Shown in pieces: positions 6,891 through 14,515 of a stretch of DNA of 16,325 nucleotides; position 1 is the first letter of the stretch, and each line of letters begins with the position of its first letter. The notes below the pieces were generated by a model. The model was not told where the DNA came from. It ran no database searches and saw nothing but the letters and a program-made list of their open reading frames with translations. Made by a program: the position numbers and the translations under genes. This DNA is from an uncultured Actinomycetes bacterium (GTDB lineage Bacteria > Actinomycetota > Thermoleophilia > Gaiellales > F1-60-MAGs149). The stretch covers positions 1 to 16,325 of the forward strand of contig CAIQOY010000081.1 of the NCBI GenBank assembly GCA_903873565.1, in the 5' to 3' direction.

Positions 6891-6899
6891 CCCGGTCAA
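6872..6899 (-). promoter_or_regulatory. Divergent promoter of the gntR gene
   Basis: On the minus strand TTGACC (6899-6894) and TACACT (6877-6872) are separated by 16 bp. The -10 falls within the palindromic operator, so the regulator probably represses its own synthesis. Transcription would start about 50 nt before the ATG at 6817. Confidence 0.5.
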
Positions 6900-6930
6900 G
6901 CGGAAGGTACCGCGCCTGGCGCGACCACCA

Positions 6931-6936
6931 GAGGAG
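6931..6936 (+). promoter_or_regulatory. Ribosome binding site fixing the hydantoinase start
   Basis: GAGGAG lies six bases before the GTG at 6943. It sets the start there, although the frame stays open upstream through the promoter and operator. Confidence 0.75.
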
Positions 6937-6942
6937 CATCAC

Positions 6943-9900
6943 GTGAAGCGCATCGGAGTAGACGTCGGCGGCACGTTCACCGACCTGATCCTCGTCGACG
7001 AGGAGGCCGGCCGGATCACCGTCGACAAGGTCCCGTCCACCCCGGACGACCCGGCCCGCGGCGTCGTCGAGGGCATCAACCGACTCTGCGAGAAGGCCGG
7101 CGTCGCGCTGTCGGACATCGACAACCTGCTGCACGGCACCACCGTGGCCACCAACATCGCGCTCACCCACCAGGGCGCCGAGGTCGGGATGATCACCACG
7201 GAGGGCTTCCGCGACATCCTCCACATCGCGCGCCACAAGAAGCCGCTCAACTTCTCGATCCAGCAGGACCTGCCCTGGCAGGCCCGCCCGCTGGTCAAGC
7301 GCCGCCACCGCCGCGTCGTCGCCGAGCGCGTGACCGCCCCCCACGGCGAGATCGTGACCCCGCTCGACGAGGAGGCCGTGCGCCGCGAGGTGCGGCTGCT
7401 GAAGGAGGCCGGCGTCGACGCGATCGCCGTGTGCTTCCTCCACTCCTACCTCAACGACGCCCACGAGCGCCGCGTCGCCGAGATCATCGCCGAGGAGTTC
7501 CCCGAGGCCTACCCGTCGATCTCCAGCGACGTGATCCCGCTCTACCGCGAGTACGAGCGCTTCAGCACCGTCGCCCTCAACGCCTTCGTCGGCCCGAAGG
7601 TGTCCACCTACCTCGACCGCTTCGCCACCGCGATGCGCGACGCCGGCTTCCGGCACGGCGTCCAGCTGATGCAGTCGTCCGGCGGCATGGCCACCGTGGA
7701 GGCCGCCTCGCGCCGCCCCGTCAACCTGCTCATGTCCGGCCCCGTGGCCGGCCTGATCGGCGGCATCTGGGCCGGCCGGATGGCCGGCTTCGACTCCGTG
7801 ATCACCCTCGACATCGGCGGCACCTCCGCCGACGTCGGCGTCGCCGCCGGCGGGCAGATGCGCATGCGCCACCTGCTCGACACCAAGGTCGGCGACTACC
7901 AGGCGATGGTGCCGATGGTCGACATCGACACGATCGGCGCCGGCGGCGGCTCGATCGCGTACGTCGACGAGGGCGGCGTCTTCCGCGTCGGCCCGCAGTC
8001 GGCGGGCGCCGACCCCGGACCCGCCTGCTACGGCCGCGGCGGCACGCTGCCGACCTCGACCGACGCGCAGGTCTTCCTCGGCCGGCTGCGCCCCGAGCGC
8101 GGCCTCGTCGGCGGCGGCCTCGCGCTCCAGCGCGACCTCGCCACCGGCGTGATCGGGGAGCTGGCGACGCAGGTCGGCATGAGCCCCGAGGAGGCGGCGC
8201 TCGGCGCGCTGCAGATCCAGAAGTTCGGCATGACCCAGAACATCGAGGTCAACTCGGTGCGCCGCGGCTACGACCCCCGCGACTTCACCCTGGTGGCCGC
8301 CGGCGGCGCCGGCCCGCTGTTCTCCGCGGAGGTCGCGCTCGAGCTCGAGATCCCGCGCGTCCTCGTCCCTCCGCACCCCGGCATCGTCGCCGCGACGGGC
8401 CTGCTCGCCACCGACCTCCAGCACGAGTTCGTCGGCACCGAGCGCCAGGCCGTCGCCACCCTCGACGCCGCCCGGCTGAAGGCCAAGTTCGACGAGCTGG
8501 TGGCGCAGGCCGTCGGCCAGCTCGACGCCGACGCCGTGCCCGAGGACCGGCGCCTGGTCCGCCGCCTCGCCGACTGCCGCTACGCCGGCCAGGGCTACGA
8601 GGTCCGCTTCGACGTCCCCGCCGGCGACCCGTCGCGCGACGGCTGGACCGACGAGCTCGTCGAGGCCTTCCACGTCGCCCACGAGGGCGAGTACGGCCAC
8701 CGCTTCGACGCCCCCGTCGAGATCATCAACATCCGCGTCGTCGGCATCGGGCGCATCGACGAGCTCGAGTGGCCCGAGGCCGCCGCGGGCTCGGGCGACC
8801 TGTCCGGCGCGCTGATCGAGACCCGCGACGTCGTCTTCGACGTCGACGGCGAGACGACGACCTGCCCGACGCCGTTCTACGAGCGCGAGCGGCTCGGGGC
8901 CGGCGACCGCATCGAGGGCCCCGCGATCATCGAGCAGTACGACACCACCACGATCGTGCCCCCGGGCTTCGTCGTCGACGTCGACCGCTTCGGCAACCTC
9001 GTGATCGACGTCACGGCCCGCATCGAGGCGCGCCGCGCGAAGGGCGGCGACGCCGGCCTCGCCCAGCCGATCCTGATGCGCGTCATCGGCGGCGCCTTCA
9101 ACGCCATCGCCAAGGAGATGGCCGGCGTCCTCTACCGCATGTCCTACTCGTCGATCATCCGCGAGTCCGAGGACCTCGGCGCGGGCCTGTTCGACGCCCA
9201 GGGCAACAACATCGCCGAGTCCGACTCGACGCCGATGTTCATGGGCGCGATGCCGAAGATCGTCAAGGGCGTCATCAGCCTGCTCGGCGACGACATCCAC
9301 GAGGGCGACATCATCCTGCACAACGACCCGTACCTCGGGGCCACGCACTCCCCCGACGTGGCGATCGTGATGCCCGTCTTCCACGAGGGGCAGCTGATCG
9401 GCTTCACCGGGGCGTCCGCCCACCTGCTCGACATCGGCGGCGCCTACCCGGGCCTGGCCATCGATCTCGTCGACAACTGGTCCGAGGGCAACATCTACCG
9501 CGCCGTCAAGCTGGCGGACAAGGGCGTCTGGCAGGAGTCGCTGTTCAAGCACATCCTCGAGAACACCCGCACCCCCACCCACAACCGCGGCGACATCGAG
9601 GCGATGATCGCGGCCTGCGAGCGGGCCAAGAAGCGCTTCGCCGAGCTCGCCGCCCGCTACGGCGCCGACGCCGTGACGGGGGCGGCCAACCACTGGATGG
9701 ACTACGCCGAGCGGATGCTGCGCCAGGAGATCGCCAAGGTCCCGGACGGCGTCTACGGCCCCGAGGAGGGCTGGCTCGACGACGACGGCCGCAACCGCGG
9801 GGAGAAGCTCCCGATCAAGGTCACGGTCCGGATCGAGGGCGACAAGATGGTCGTCGACCTGACGGGCTCCAGCCCCGAGGTGCCGACGGGCTACAACTGC

Positions 9901-10815
9901 CCGTTCGAGGGCACCACGGTCTCGGGCATGACCTTCATCGCCCGCATGATGTTCCTCGACGAGGCCACCTACCCGGTCTTCGTGCCCCAGAACGAGGGCA
10001 TGCTGCGGCCGGTCGAGGTGATCGCGCCCGAGGGCACGATCTACAACCCGAAGTACCCGCGCGCCTGCTTCGCCCGCTTCTCGCAGGCCCAGCGCGCGGT
10101 CGACCTCGTCCTGCGGGCCCTCGCCCCGGTGATCCCCAACCAGATCACCGCCGGCAACTCGGCCCACATCCACTTCCTCTCCTACTCCGGCTACGTCGAG
10201 GAGGAGGGCGAGTACTGGGTCTACCTCGAGGTCGACGAGGGCAGCTACGGCGGCCGTCCCGACCGTGACGCGATGGACTCGGTCGACAACCTGATCGCCA
10301 ACACCCGCAACAACCCGATCGAGGAGCTCGAGTGGCGCTTCCCGATGCGGACCGACCGCTACGAGCTGCGCGACGAGCCGGCGGCGGCGGGCAAGTGGCG
10401 CGGCGGCATCGGCATCGTGCGCGTCAACACCTTCCTCACGGACACGATCGTGACCTGCGAGGGCGAGCGCCACGACTCCGACGTGCCGTGGGGCATCTTC
10501 GGCGGCCACGAGGGCCTCAACGGCTCGATGGTCCGCAACCCCGGCCAGCCCGACGAGGAGGCCTGGTACAGCAAGGTCACCGGCGCCAAGCTCGAGGCCG
10601 GCGACAGCCTCCAGATCACGGTCCCCTCGGGCGGCGGCTACGGCGACCCGCTCGAGCGCGACCCCGCGCTGGTGCTGAGCGACGTGCTCGACGAGTTCAC
10701 CACGCGCGACCTCGCCGCCCAGGACTACGGCGTCGTGCTCGTCGGCGAGGGCTTCGGCCTCGCCGTCGACCACGAGGCCACCGACCGACTCCGCGCCGAG
10801 CGCCGCGGAGCCTGA
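6943..10815 (+). CDS. Fused ATP-dependent hydantoinase/oxoprolinase (HyuA-HyuB)
   Basis: This single 1290-residue cytosolic chain joins both halves of the hydantoinase/5-oxoprolinase family. The HyuA half starts with I-G-V-D-V-G-G-T-F-T-D (residues 4-14, the ATP phosphate-binding loop). It continues with G-T-T-V-A-T-N (65-71) and L-D-I-G-G-T-S-A-D-V-G (289-299), giving an actin-like ATPase fold to about residue 690. The HyuB half begins near residue 708 (Q-P-I-L-M-R-V-I-G-G-A-F) and contains S-E-D-L-G-A-G-L-F-D, N-D-P-Y-L-G-A-T-H-S-P-D-V (from 794) and a closing G-G-G-Y-G-D-P. Family enzymes use ATP to open cyclic amides: 5-oxoproline, N-methylhydantoin, caprolactam and relatives. Bacterial versions are often two genes, whereas the eukaryotic 5-oxoprolinase is fused at a similar length. 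The downstream carbamoylsarcosine amidase-like gene favours N-methylhydantoin or another hydantoin (EC 3.5.2.14 type), but that is inference. The gene is probably repressed by the divergent GntR protein. Confidence 0.9.
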   Translation: MKRIGVDVGGTFTDLILVDEEAGRITVDKVPSTPDDPARGVVEGINRLCEKAGVALSDIDNLLHGTTVATNIALTHQGAEVGMITTEGFRDILHIARHKKPLNFSIQQDLPWQARPLVKRRHRRVVAERVTAPHGEIVTPLDEEAVRREVRLLKEAGVDAIAVCFLHSYLNDAHERRVAEIIAEEFPEAYPSISSDVIPLYREYERFSTVALNAFVGPKVSTYLDRFATAMRDAGFRHGVQLMQSSGGMATVEAASRRPVNLLMSGPVAGLIGGIWAGRMAGFDSVITLDIGGTSADVGVAAGGQMRMRHLLDTKVGDYQAMVPMVDIDTIGAGGGSIAYVDEGGVFRVGPQSAGADPGPACYGRGGTLPTSTDAQVFLGRLRPERGLVGGGLALQRDLATGVIGELATQVGMSPEEAALGALQIQKFGMTQNIEVNSVRRGYDPRDFTLVAAGGAGPLFSAEVALELEIPRVLVPPHPGIVAATGLLATDLQHEFVGTERQAVATLDAARLKAKFDELVAQAVGQLDADAVPEDRRLVRRLADCRYAGQGYEVRFDVPAGDPSRDGWTDELVEAFHVAHEGEYGHRFDAPVEIINIRVVGIGRIDELEWPEAAAGSGDLSGALIETRDVVFDVDGETTTCPTPFYERERLGAGDRIEGPAIIEQYDTTTIVPPGFVVDVDRFGNLVIDVTARIEARRAKGGDAGLAQPILMRVIGGAFNAIAKEMAGVLYRMSYSSIIRESEDLGAGLFDAQGNNIAESDSTPMFMGAMPKIVKGVISLLGDDIHEGDIILHNDPYLGATHSPDVAIVMPVFHEGQLIGFTGASAHLLDIGGAYPGLAIDLVDNWSEGNIYRAVKLADKGVWQESLFKHILENTRTPTHNRGDIEAMIAACERAKKRFAELAARYGADAVTGAANHWMDYAERMLRQEIAKVPDGVYGPEEGWLDDDGRNRGEKLPIKVTVRIEGDKMVVDLTGSSPEVPTGYNCPFEGTTVSGMTFIARMMFLDEATYPVFVPQNEGMLRPVEVIAPEGTIYNPKYPRACFARFSQAQRAVDLVLRALAPVIPNQITAGNSAHIHFLSYSGYVEEEGEYWVYLEVDEGSYGGRPDRDAMDSVDNLIANTRNNPIEELEWRFPMRTDRYELRDEPAAAGKWRGGIGIVRVNTFLTDTIVTCEGERHDSDVPWGIFGGHEGLNGSMVRNPGQPDEEAWYSKVTGAKLEAGDSLQITVPSGGGYGDPLERDPALVLSDVLDEFTTRDLAAQDYGVVLVGEGFGLAVDHEATDRLRAERRGA

Positions 10816-10837
10816 CCCGAATCCACCGAACCACCCC

Positions 10838-10844
10838 AGGAGGA
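10838..10844 (+). promoter_or_regulatory. Strong Shine-Dalgarno of the amidase gene
   Basis: CAGGAGGA precedes the ATG at 10855 by about ten bases in a 39-bp gap with no promoter-like element. This supports translation from the operon mRNA. Confidence 0.7.
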
Positions 10845-10854
10845 ACGACCCACC

Positions 10855-11550
10855 ATGAGCGAACTGCAGGAGATGCTCGACAAGATCTTCGCGGAGGACT
10901 CCGAGCTGTACCAGCAGCGCGGCTTCCAGCGGCGCATCGGCTTCGGCACGCGCCCCGCGATCATCGACATCGACCTCGCCAACGCCTGGACCCGCCCCGG
11001 CCACGCGTTCTCGTGCGACCACATGGACACGATCATCCCGGCCATGGAGCGCCTGCTCGACGCCGGCCGCGCGAAGAACGTGCCGATCGTCCACACCACC
11101 ACCGCCTACGCCAAGAACACGCGCGGCGAGTGGAGCGACATGGGCCTCTGGCACAACAAGATCCCCGTCGACGTCCTCGAGGAGGGCTCGTACGAGGCCG
11201 CGATCGACGAGCGCCTGCTCAAGGACGGCGACCTCGTGATCACCAAGAAGCGCGCCTCCGGCTTCCACGGCACGTGGCTCCAGGGCTTCCTCAGCGCGCA
11301 CCGCGTCGACACCGTGATCGTGACCGGCGTGACGATGGCGGGCTGCGTCCGCCACACCGTCGAGGACGCGATCGCGTACGGCTTCCGACCGATCGTGCCC
11401 CGCGAGTGCGTCGGCGACCGCGTCGCCGGCGTCGTGGAGTGGAACCTCTTCGACATCGACGCCAAGTTCGGCGACGTGATGGGCGTCGACGAGGTGATCG
11501 CGTACCTGAACGGCATCGAGCCGTTCGACGGCAACACCCTGCCGTCCTAG
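10855..11550 (+). CDS. N-carbamoylsarcosine amidase-like hydrolase (isochorismatase superfamily)
   Basis: This is a 231-residue cysteine amidohydrolase. The fold markers are G-F-G-T-R-P-A-I-I-D-I-D40, the V-I-T-K131-K-R-A-S-G-F-H-G-T strand and T-G-V-T-M-A-G-C164-V-R-H-T. Together they supply the Asp-Lys-Cys triad, with the usual cis-peptide just before the nucleophile. The N-terminal extension and the G-F-G-x-R-P-A...x-A-W-T signature resemble Arthrobacter carbamoylsarcosine amidohydrolase more than nicotinamidase or isochorismatase. The expected reaction is N-carbamoylsarcosine + H2O to sarcosine + CO2 + NH3 (EC 3.5.1.59), or the same on a related N-carbamoyl amino acid. The gene lies 39 bp after the hydantoinase and is followed by a strong terminator, so it is the second and last gene of the operon. 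A hydantoinase would produce exactly the N-carbamoyl acid that this type of enzyme uses. Confidence 0.87.
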   Translation: MSELQEMLDKIFAEDSELYQQRGFQRRIGFGTRPAIIDIDLANAWTRPGHAFSCDHMDTIIPAMERLLDAGRAKNVPIVHTTTAYAKNTRGEWSDMGLWHNKIPVDVLEEGSYEAAIDERLLKDGDLVITKKRASGFHGTWLQGFLSAHRVDTVIVTGVTMAGCVRHTVEDAIAYGFRPIVPRECVGDRVAGVVEWNLFDIDAKFGDVMGVDEVIAYLNGIEPFDGNTLPS

Positions 11551-11556
11551 CGCCTC

Positions 11557-11602
11557 GGCTCCCGGGGCCGGCGGACCGTCCCATCCGCCGGCCCCGGGAG
11601 CC
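11557..11602 (+). terminator. Intrinsic-type terminator of the hydantoinase operon
   Basis: A perfect 19-bp inverted repeat (arms 11557-11575 and 11584-11602) with an 8-nt loop begins seven bases after the amidase stop. The arms read GGCTCCCGGGGCCGGCGGA and its complement. There is no T-run after it, as is common for GC-rich actinobacterial stem-loop terminators. The rest of the gap, to 11653, shows nothing else clear. Confidence 0.8.
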
Positions 11603-11653
11603 GCTTCGCGCGCCCCCGCGCCCCGGGGCAGGATCCGCACCACGGCGGGCCGA

Positions 11654-12298
11654 ATGGGGTGCATGATGGGCCTGCCGATGCGACCCCGACTCCCGCTCGT
11701 GCTCGGACTGCTCGCCGTCGGCCTCGCCGTCGCGGGCTGCGGCGCCGTCGAGTCCCTCAAGGACACCGAGACGGCCACGGAGGCCCAGGCCGCCGAGGCC
11801 GCGCCCCCCGAGGAGACCGCGGCCGTGATGGCCGAGGAGCCGCCCGCGGAGGCCGTCGTCGAGTCGGCGCCCATGGAGACCGCGGAGGAGGTCCCGGCGG
11901 CCGCCGACAACGCGGGCGCCTGGTCCGAGATCGACGCCGGCGCCCAGCGCTTCGCCGGCAAGCTCGACGCGGCGACGCAGGCGATCGCGTCCTGCCAGAC
12001 CGAGGCCGCCGCGGGCGAGGACTTCACCGCCTGCCAGGGCGCGGCGTTCGAGGCGATCGCCGCGGCCGGCGACGAGCTCGTGGCGATCGTGGATGCCGCG
12101 GCGCCGCGCGCCGACGGCGACTGCCGCGCCGCGCTCGAGGCCCTGCGCTCCTCCACGGCCGAGATGTCGGCCGACCACCGCGCGGCGGTCGGGATGAGCG
12201 ACCTGACCAGCCTCGAGACGGCCTACGCGGAGATCGCGGCCGACATGTCGGCGTACGCCGACGCGGCGATGGCGGCCGGCGGCGCCTGCGCCGGCTGA
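11654..12298 (+). CDS. Small secreted lipoprotein, function unknown
   Basis: This encodes a short hydrophobic signal ending in the lipobox L-A-V-A-G-C (Cys 29 counting from 11654), so the mature protein should be lipid-anchored on the outer face of the membrane. After the Cys come about 55 residues rich in Ala, Glu and Pro, probably a flexible acidic spacer. An alpha-helical Ala-rich domain follows, with four more Cys in A-S-C-Q-T-E, T-A-C-Q-G-A, G-D-C-R-A-A and G-G-A-C-A-G, which could form two disulfides. The start is uncertain: ATG codons at 11654, 11663, 11666 and 11678 are all in frame and none has a good ribosome site. The last gives the most compact signal (M-R-P-R-L-P). The mature protein is the same in every case. 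I recognise no family. It converges on the next gene, with the stops one base apart. Confidence 0.75.
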   Translation: MGCMMGLPMRPRLPLVLGLLAVGLAVAGCGAVESLKDTETATEAQAAEAAPPEETAAVMAEEPPAEAVVESAPMETAEEVPAAADNAGAWSEIDAGAQRFAGKLDAATQAIASCQTEAAAGEDFTACQGAAFEAIAAAGDELVAIVDAAAPRADGDCRAALEALRSSTAEMSADHRAAVGMSDLTSLETAYAEIAADMSAYADAAMAAGGACAG

Positions 12299-12299
12299 C

Positions 12300-13334
12300 C
12301 TAGACGGGTGCGGGCGCGCCCGCGGCGACCCGCAGCCGCGGCTTGACCGCCTCGGCGAAGCGGCGGATGTTCGCCTGCACCAGCTCGTCGGGCATGCCGG
12401 ACCAGCCGAAGCGGAAGATCAGCGTGTCGCAGCGCAGCTCGTCGAGGTGCTCCTGCAGCTCGCGCACGCAGGTGTCGGGGCCGCCGAGCACGAAGCGCCC
12501 GCCCGCCTTGAGGTCCTCCCAGTCGCGGTCGAGCCGGTCCTGCGACATCACCTCGCTCTGCCCCCAGGCCACGTAGGCCTGGTACTTGGCCTGCAGGTAG
12601 GGCCGCGCCTCGGCCTCGGCCGCCGCGTCGTCCTCGCCGACGTAGATCTCCTTCATCACCGGCAGCTCCGTGACCGGCGGGTGGCCGGCCTCCGCGCGCG
12701 CCGCGTGGAACATCGCGACCTGCCGCTTCAGCTCGCCGAGGTTGGCGTGCGGGTTGACGCTCCAGGTGTCGGCGGTGCGCGCCGCCCGGCGGACCGCGGA
12801 GTCGGCGTTGGCGGCGAGCCAGATCGGCGGGCGCGGGCGCTGGAGCGGCAGCACCGACAGGCGCGCGTCCCGGAGCCGGTAGCCGTGGCCCTCCGCCGTC
12901 ACGCTCTCGCCGGCCAGGAGGCGCTTGAGCACGTCCATCTTCTCGTTGAAGACGCGCACCTTCTTCTCCGGCACGTCGAAGGCGTCGAACTCCTCGGGCC
13001 GGTAGCCGAGCCCCACCCCGAGCACGAGCCGCCCGCCCGTGATGGCGTCGAGGGTGGCGGCGTTCTCGGCGAGCTCGACCGGATTGAGCAGGGTCAGGAG
13101 CGCGATGTTCGTGGCCACGCGCATGTCGCCGGACTCGGCGGCGATGCGGCCGAGGAGCGGCATCGTCTGCAGCATCTGGAAGACGCCGGTCACGAAGTGC
13201 TGGCCGGCGGAGACGAGGTCGAAGCCGAGGTCGCGGCAGAGCGCCGTGTGCGCGACCGCCTGGCGGGCGATCTCGTCCGGCCCGACCGCGTCGGGCTGCT
13301 GCACGTTGAGGAAGATGCCGATCCGCGGCTCCAT
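12300..13334 (-). CDS. LLM-class (luciferase-like) flavin/F420-dependent oxidoreductase
   Basis: This is a 344-residue TIM-barrel oxidoreductase of the bacterial luciferase-like superfamily. It opens P-R-I-G-I-F-L-N-V, then has L-G-F-D-L-V-S-A-G-Q-H-F, V-A-T-N-I-A-L-L-T-L-L-N-P-V-E-L-A-E, the diagnostic T-L-D-A-I-T-G-G-R-L-V-L-G-V-G-L-G-Y strand, and W-L-A-A-N-A-D-S-A-V-R-R-A-A. The G-G-P-D-T-C segment near the C-terminus is the usual x-G-x-P-x-x-V region. Members use FMNH2 with oxygen or F420H2. In actinobacteria F420 is common, but the cofactor cannot be decided from sequence. The start at 13334 is fixed by AGGAGG ten bases upstream and by loss of homology in the arginine/proline-rich extension before it. 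A TATGCT -10 lies at 13390-13385. No partner gene is adjacent, so the substrate is unknown. Confidence 0.9.
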   Translation of the reverse strand: MEPRIGIFLNVQQPDAVGPDEIARQAVAHTALCRDLGFDLVSAGQHFVTGVFQMLQTMPLLGRIAAESGDMRVATNIALLTLLNPVELAENAATLDAITGGRLVLGVGLGYRPEEFDAFDVPEKKVRVFNEKMDVLKRLLAGESVTAEGHGYRLRDARLSVLPLQRPRPPIWLAANADSAVRRAARTADTWSVNPHANLGELKRQVAMFHAARAEAGHPPVTELPVMKEIYVGEDDAAAEAEARPYLQAKYQAYVAWGQSEVMSQDRLDRDWEDLKAGGRFVLGGPDTCVRELQEHLDELRCDTLIFRFGWSGMPDELVQANIRRFAEAVKPRLRVAAGAPAPV

Positions 13335-13344
13335 GCCCGCGCTG

Positions 13345-13350
13345 CCTCCT
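13345..13350 (-). promoter_or_regulatory. Shine-Dalgarno fixing the LLM oxidoreductase start
   Basis: Minus-strand AGGAGG lies ten bases before the ATG at 13334. It rejects the in-frame start 31 codons further upstream. Confidence 0.7.
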
Positions 13351-13384
13351 GGTCGCGCCCGGGCCGGCCGCCCGCGCGCCCGGC

Positions 13385-13390
13385 AGCATA
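13385..13390 (-). promoter_or_regulatory. Candidate -10 of the LLM oxidoreductase gene
   Basis: Minus-strand TATGCT fits TANNNT and would give a leader of roughly 45 nt containing the AGGAGG site. No good -35 is visible at 16-18 bp. In this 113-bp divergent gap I find no clear promoter for the propeller gene on the plus strand. Confidence 0.4.
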
Positions 13391-13447
13391 GGCCAGGGCG
13401 ATGCGGGCCCGGCAGGAGCGCGGGCACCGTCCGGCGAACCCGACGGC

Positions 13448-14515
13448 ATGCGCCGCCTCGTGCCCCTGCTCGCCCTCGCCCTGGCCCTCGCCGCCCCGGC
13501 GGCGGCCGCCGCCGACCAGGCCGACGGGCGCCTGCGGCTGGTCAAGACGATCACCGGCGACATCTCGCCGAAGTCGGTGGCCTCGAACGGCCACGGCCTC
13601 GTGACCGCCCAGAACATGATGTACACGCACACGGTGACGGTCTACGACAGCCGCCGCATGCGGCTCGTGAAGACGATCCAGGACGCCGTGGAGCTCTCGC
13701 GGTTCGGGATCAAGGGCCATCCGGGCGTGTCGCGCGGGGCGCCGGTCGAGGCGACGTTCTCACCGGACGGCCAGGAGGCCTACGTCTCCAACTACTCGAT
13801 GTACGGGGCGGGCTTCGGGCCCGAGGGCACCGACACCTGCTCGCCGTCGTCGGGCTTCGACGACTCGTACGTCTACCGGATCGGAATGCGCTCGTTCCGG
13901 ATCGACGCGGTCTTCCGGGTCGGGGCCGTGCCCAAGGTCGTGGCCACCACCCCGGACGGCGCCTACGTGCTCGTCTCCAACTGGTGCTCCTACGACGTCA
14001 GCGTGATCGACACCGCGCGCGGGAAGGTCGTGCGCACGGTCCCGGTCGGGGCCTACCCGCGCGGCATCGCCATGGCCCCCGACGGGCGCGCCGCCTACGT
14101 GGCCCTGATGGGCGGCACCGCGCTGATCCGCATCGACCTCGCCCGCTGGCGCACCAGGGCGCTCCCGATCGGCACGAGCCCGCGCGCCGTGGTGGCGAGC
14201 CCGAACGGCCGCTACCTCTACGCCACCCTCAACGCCCAGGGCACCGTGGTGCGGCTCGACCTGCGCACCGGCCGCAAGACCTCGGTGGCCACGGGCGACG
14301 CGCCGCGCAGCCTCGCGATGTCCCAGGACGGCAGCGCCCTCTACGTCGTCAACTACAAGAGCGACACGGTCTCCAAGGTGCGCGCCTCCGACATGCGGCT
14401 CCTGCAGACCATCCGCGCCTGCCCCGACCCGATCGGGATCGCCTACGACAACCCCACCCGCCGGGTCTGGGTCGCCTGCTACGGCGGGGCGCTGCTCGTC
14501 TACGCCGACCGCTAG
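13448..14515 (+). CDS. Secreted YVTN/NHL-type beta-propeller protein
   Basis: This is a 355-residue exported protein. The N-terminus M-R-R-L-V-P-L-L-A-L-A-L-A-L-A-A-P-A-A-A is a classic signal peptide with cleavage near residue 22. The mature part consists of degenerate repeats of about 40 residues with the YVTN-propeller pattern x-P-D-G-x-x-A-Y-V-x-x, I-D-x-x-x-G-K-V-V-R-T-V-P-V-G-x-x-P-R-G-I-A. The best copies run from A-T-T-P-D-G-A-Y-V-L-V-S-N (about residue 170) to A-M-S-Q-D-G-S-A-L-Y-V-V-N-Y (about 300). An insertion with G-T-D-T-C-S-P-S-S-G and a second Cys in S-N-W-C-S-Y may form a disulfide. Such proteins are predicted seven-bladed scaffolds, sometimes quinoprotein-like, but no cofactor residues are recognisable. 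The 3' end overlaps the convergent RidA-like gene in a shared CTAG. The ribosome site is weak. Confidence 0.85.
   Translation: MRRLVPLLALALALAAPAAAAADQADGRLRLVKTITGDISPKSVASNGHGLVTAQNMMYTHTVTVYDSRRMRLVKTIQDAVELSRFGIKGHPGVSRGAPVEATFSPDGQEAYVSNYSMYGAGFGPEGTDTCSPSSGFDDSYVYRIGMRSFRIDAVFRVGAVPKVVATTPDGAYVLVSNWCSYDVSVIDTARGKVVRTVPVGAYPRGIAMAPDGRAAYVALMGGTALIRIDLARWRTRALPIGTSPRAVVASPNGRYLYATLNAQGTVVRLDLRTGRKTSVATGDAPRSLAMSQDGSALYVVNYKSDTVSKVRASDMRLLQTIRACPDPIGIAYDNPTRRVWVACYGGALLVYADR

Noticed and set aside
6829..12156. A 1775-codon open frame on the minus strand opposite the hydantoinase operon
   Set aside because: It mirrors the codon structure of the clearly conserved plus-strand genes; in DNA this GC-rich stop codons are rare in the opposite frame. 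Its sequence is low-complexity Val/Asp/Gly/Ala/Arg and shows no domain.
12310..12323. Perfect palindrome GCGGGCGCGCCCGC near the end of the LLM oxidoreductase gene
   Set aside because: It lies within coding sequence as Ala/Gly/Pro codons and is readily explained by GC-rich composition, although a terminator role cannot be fully excluded.
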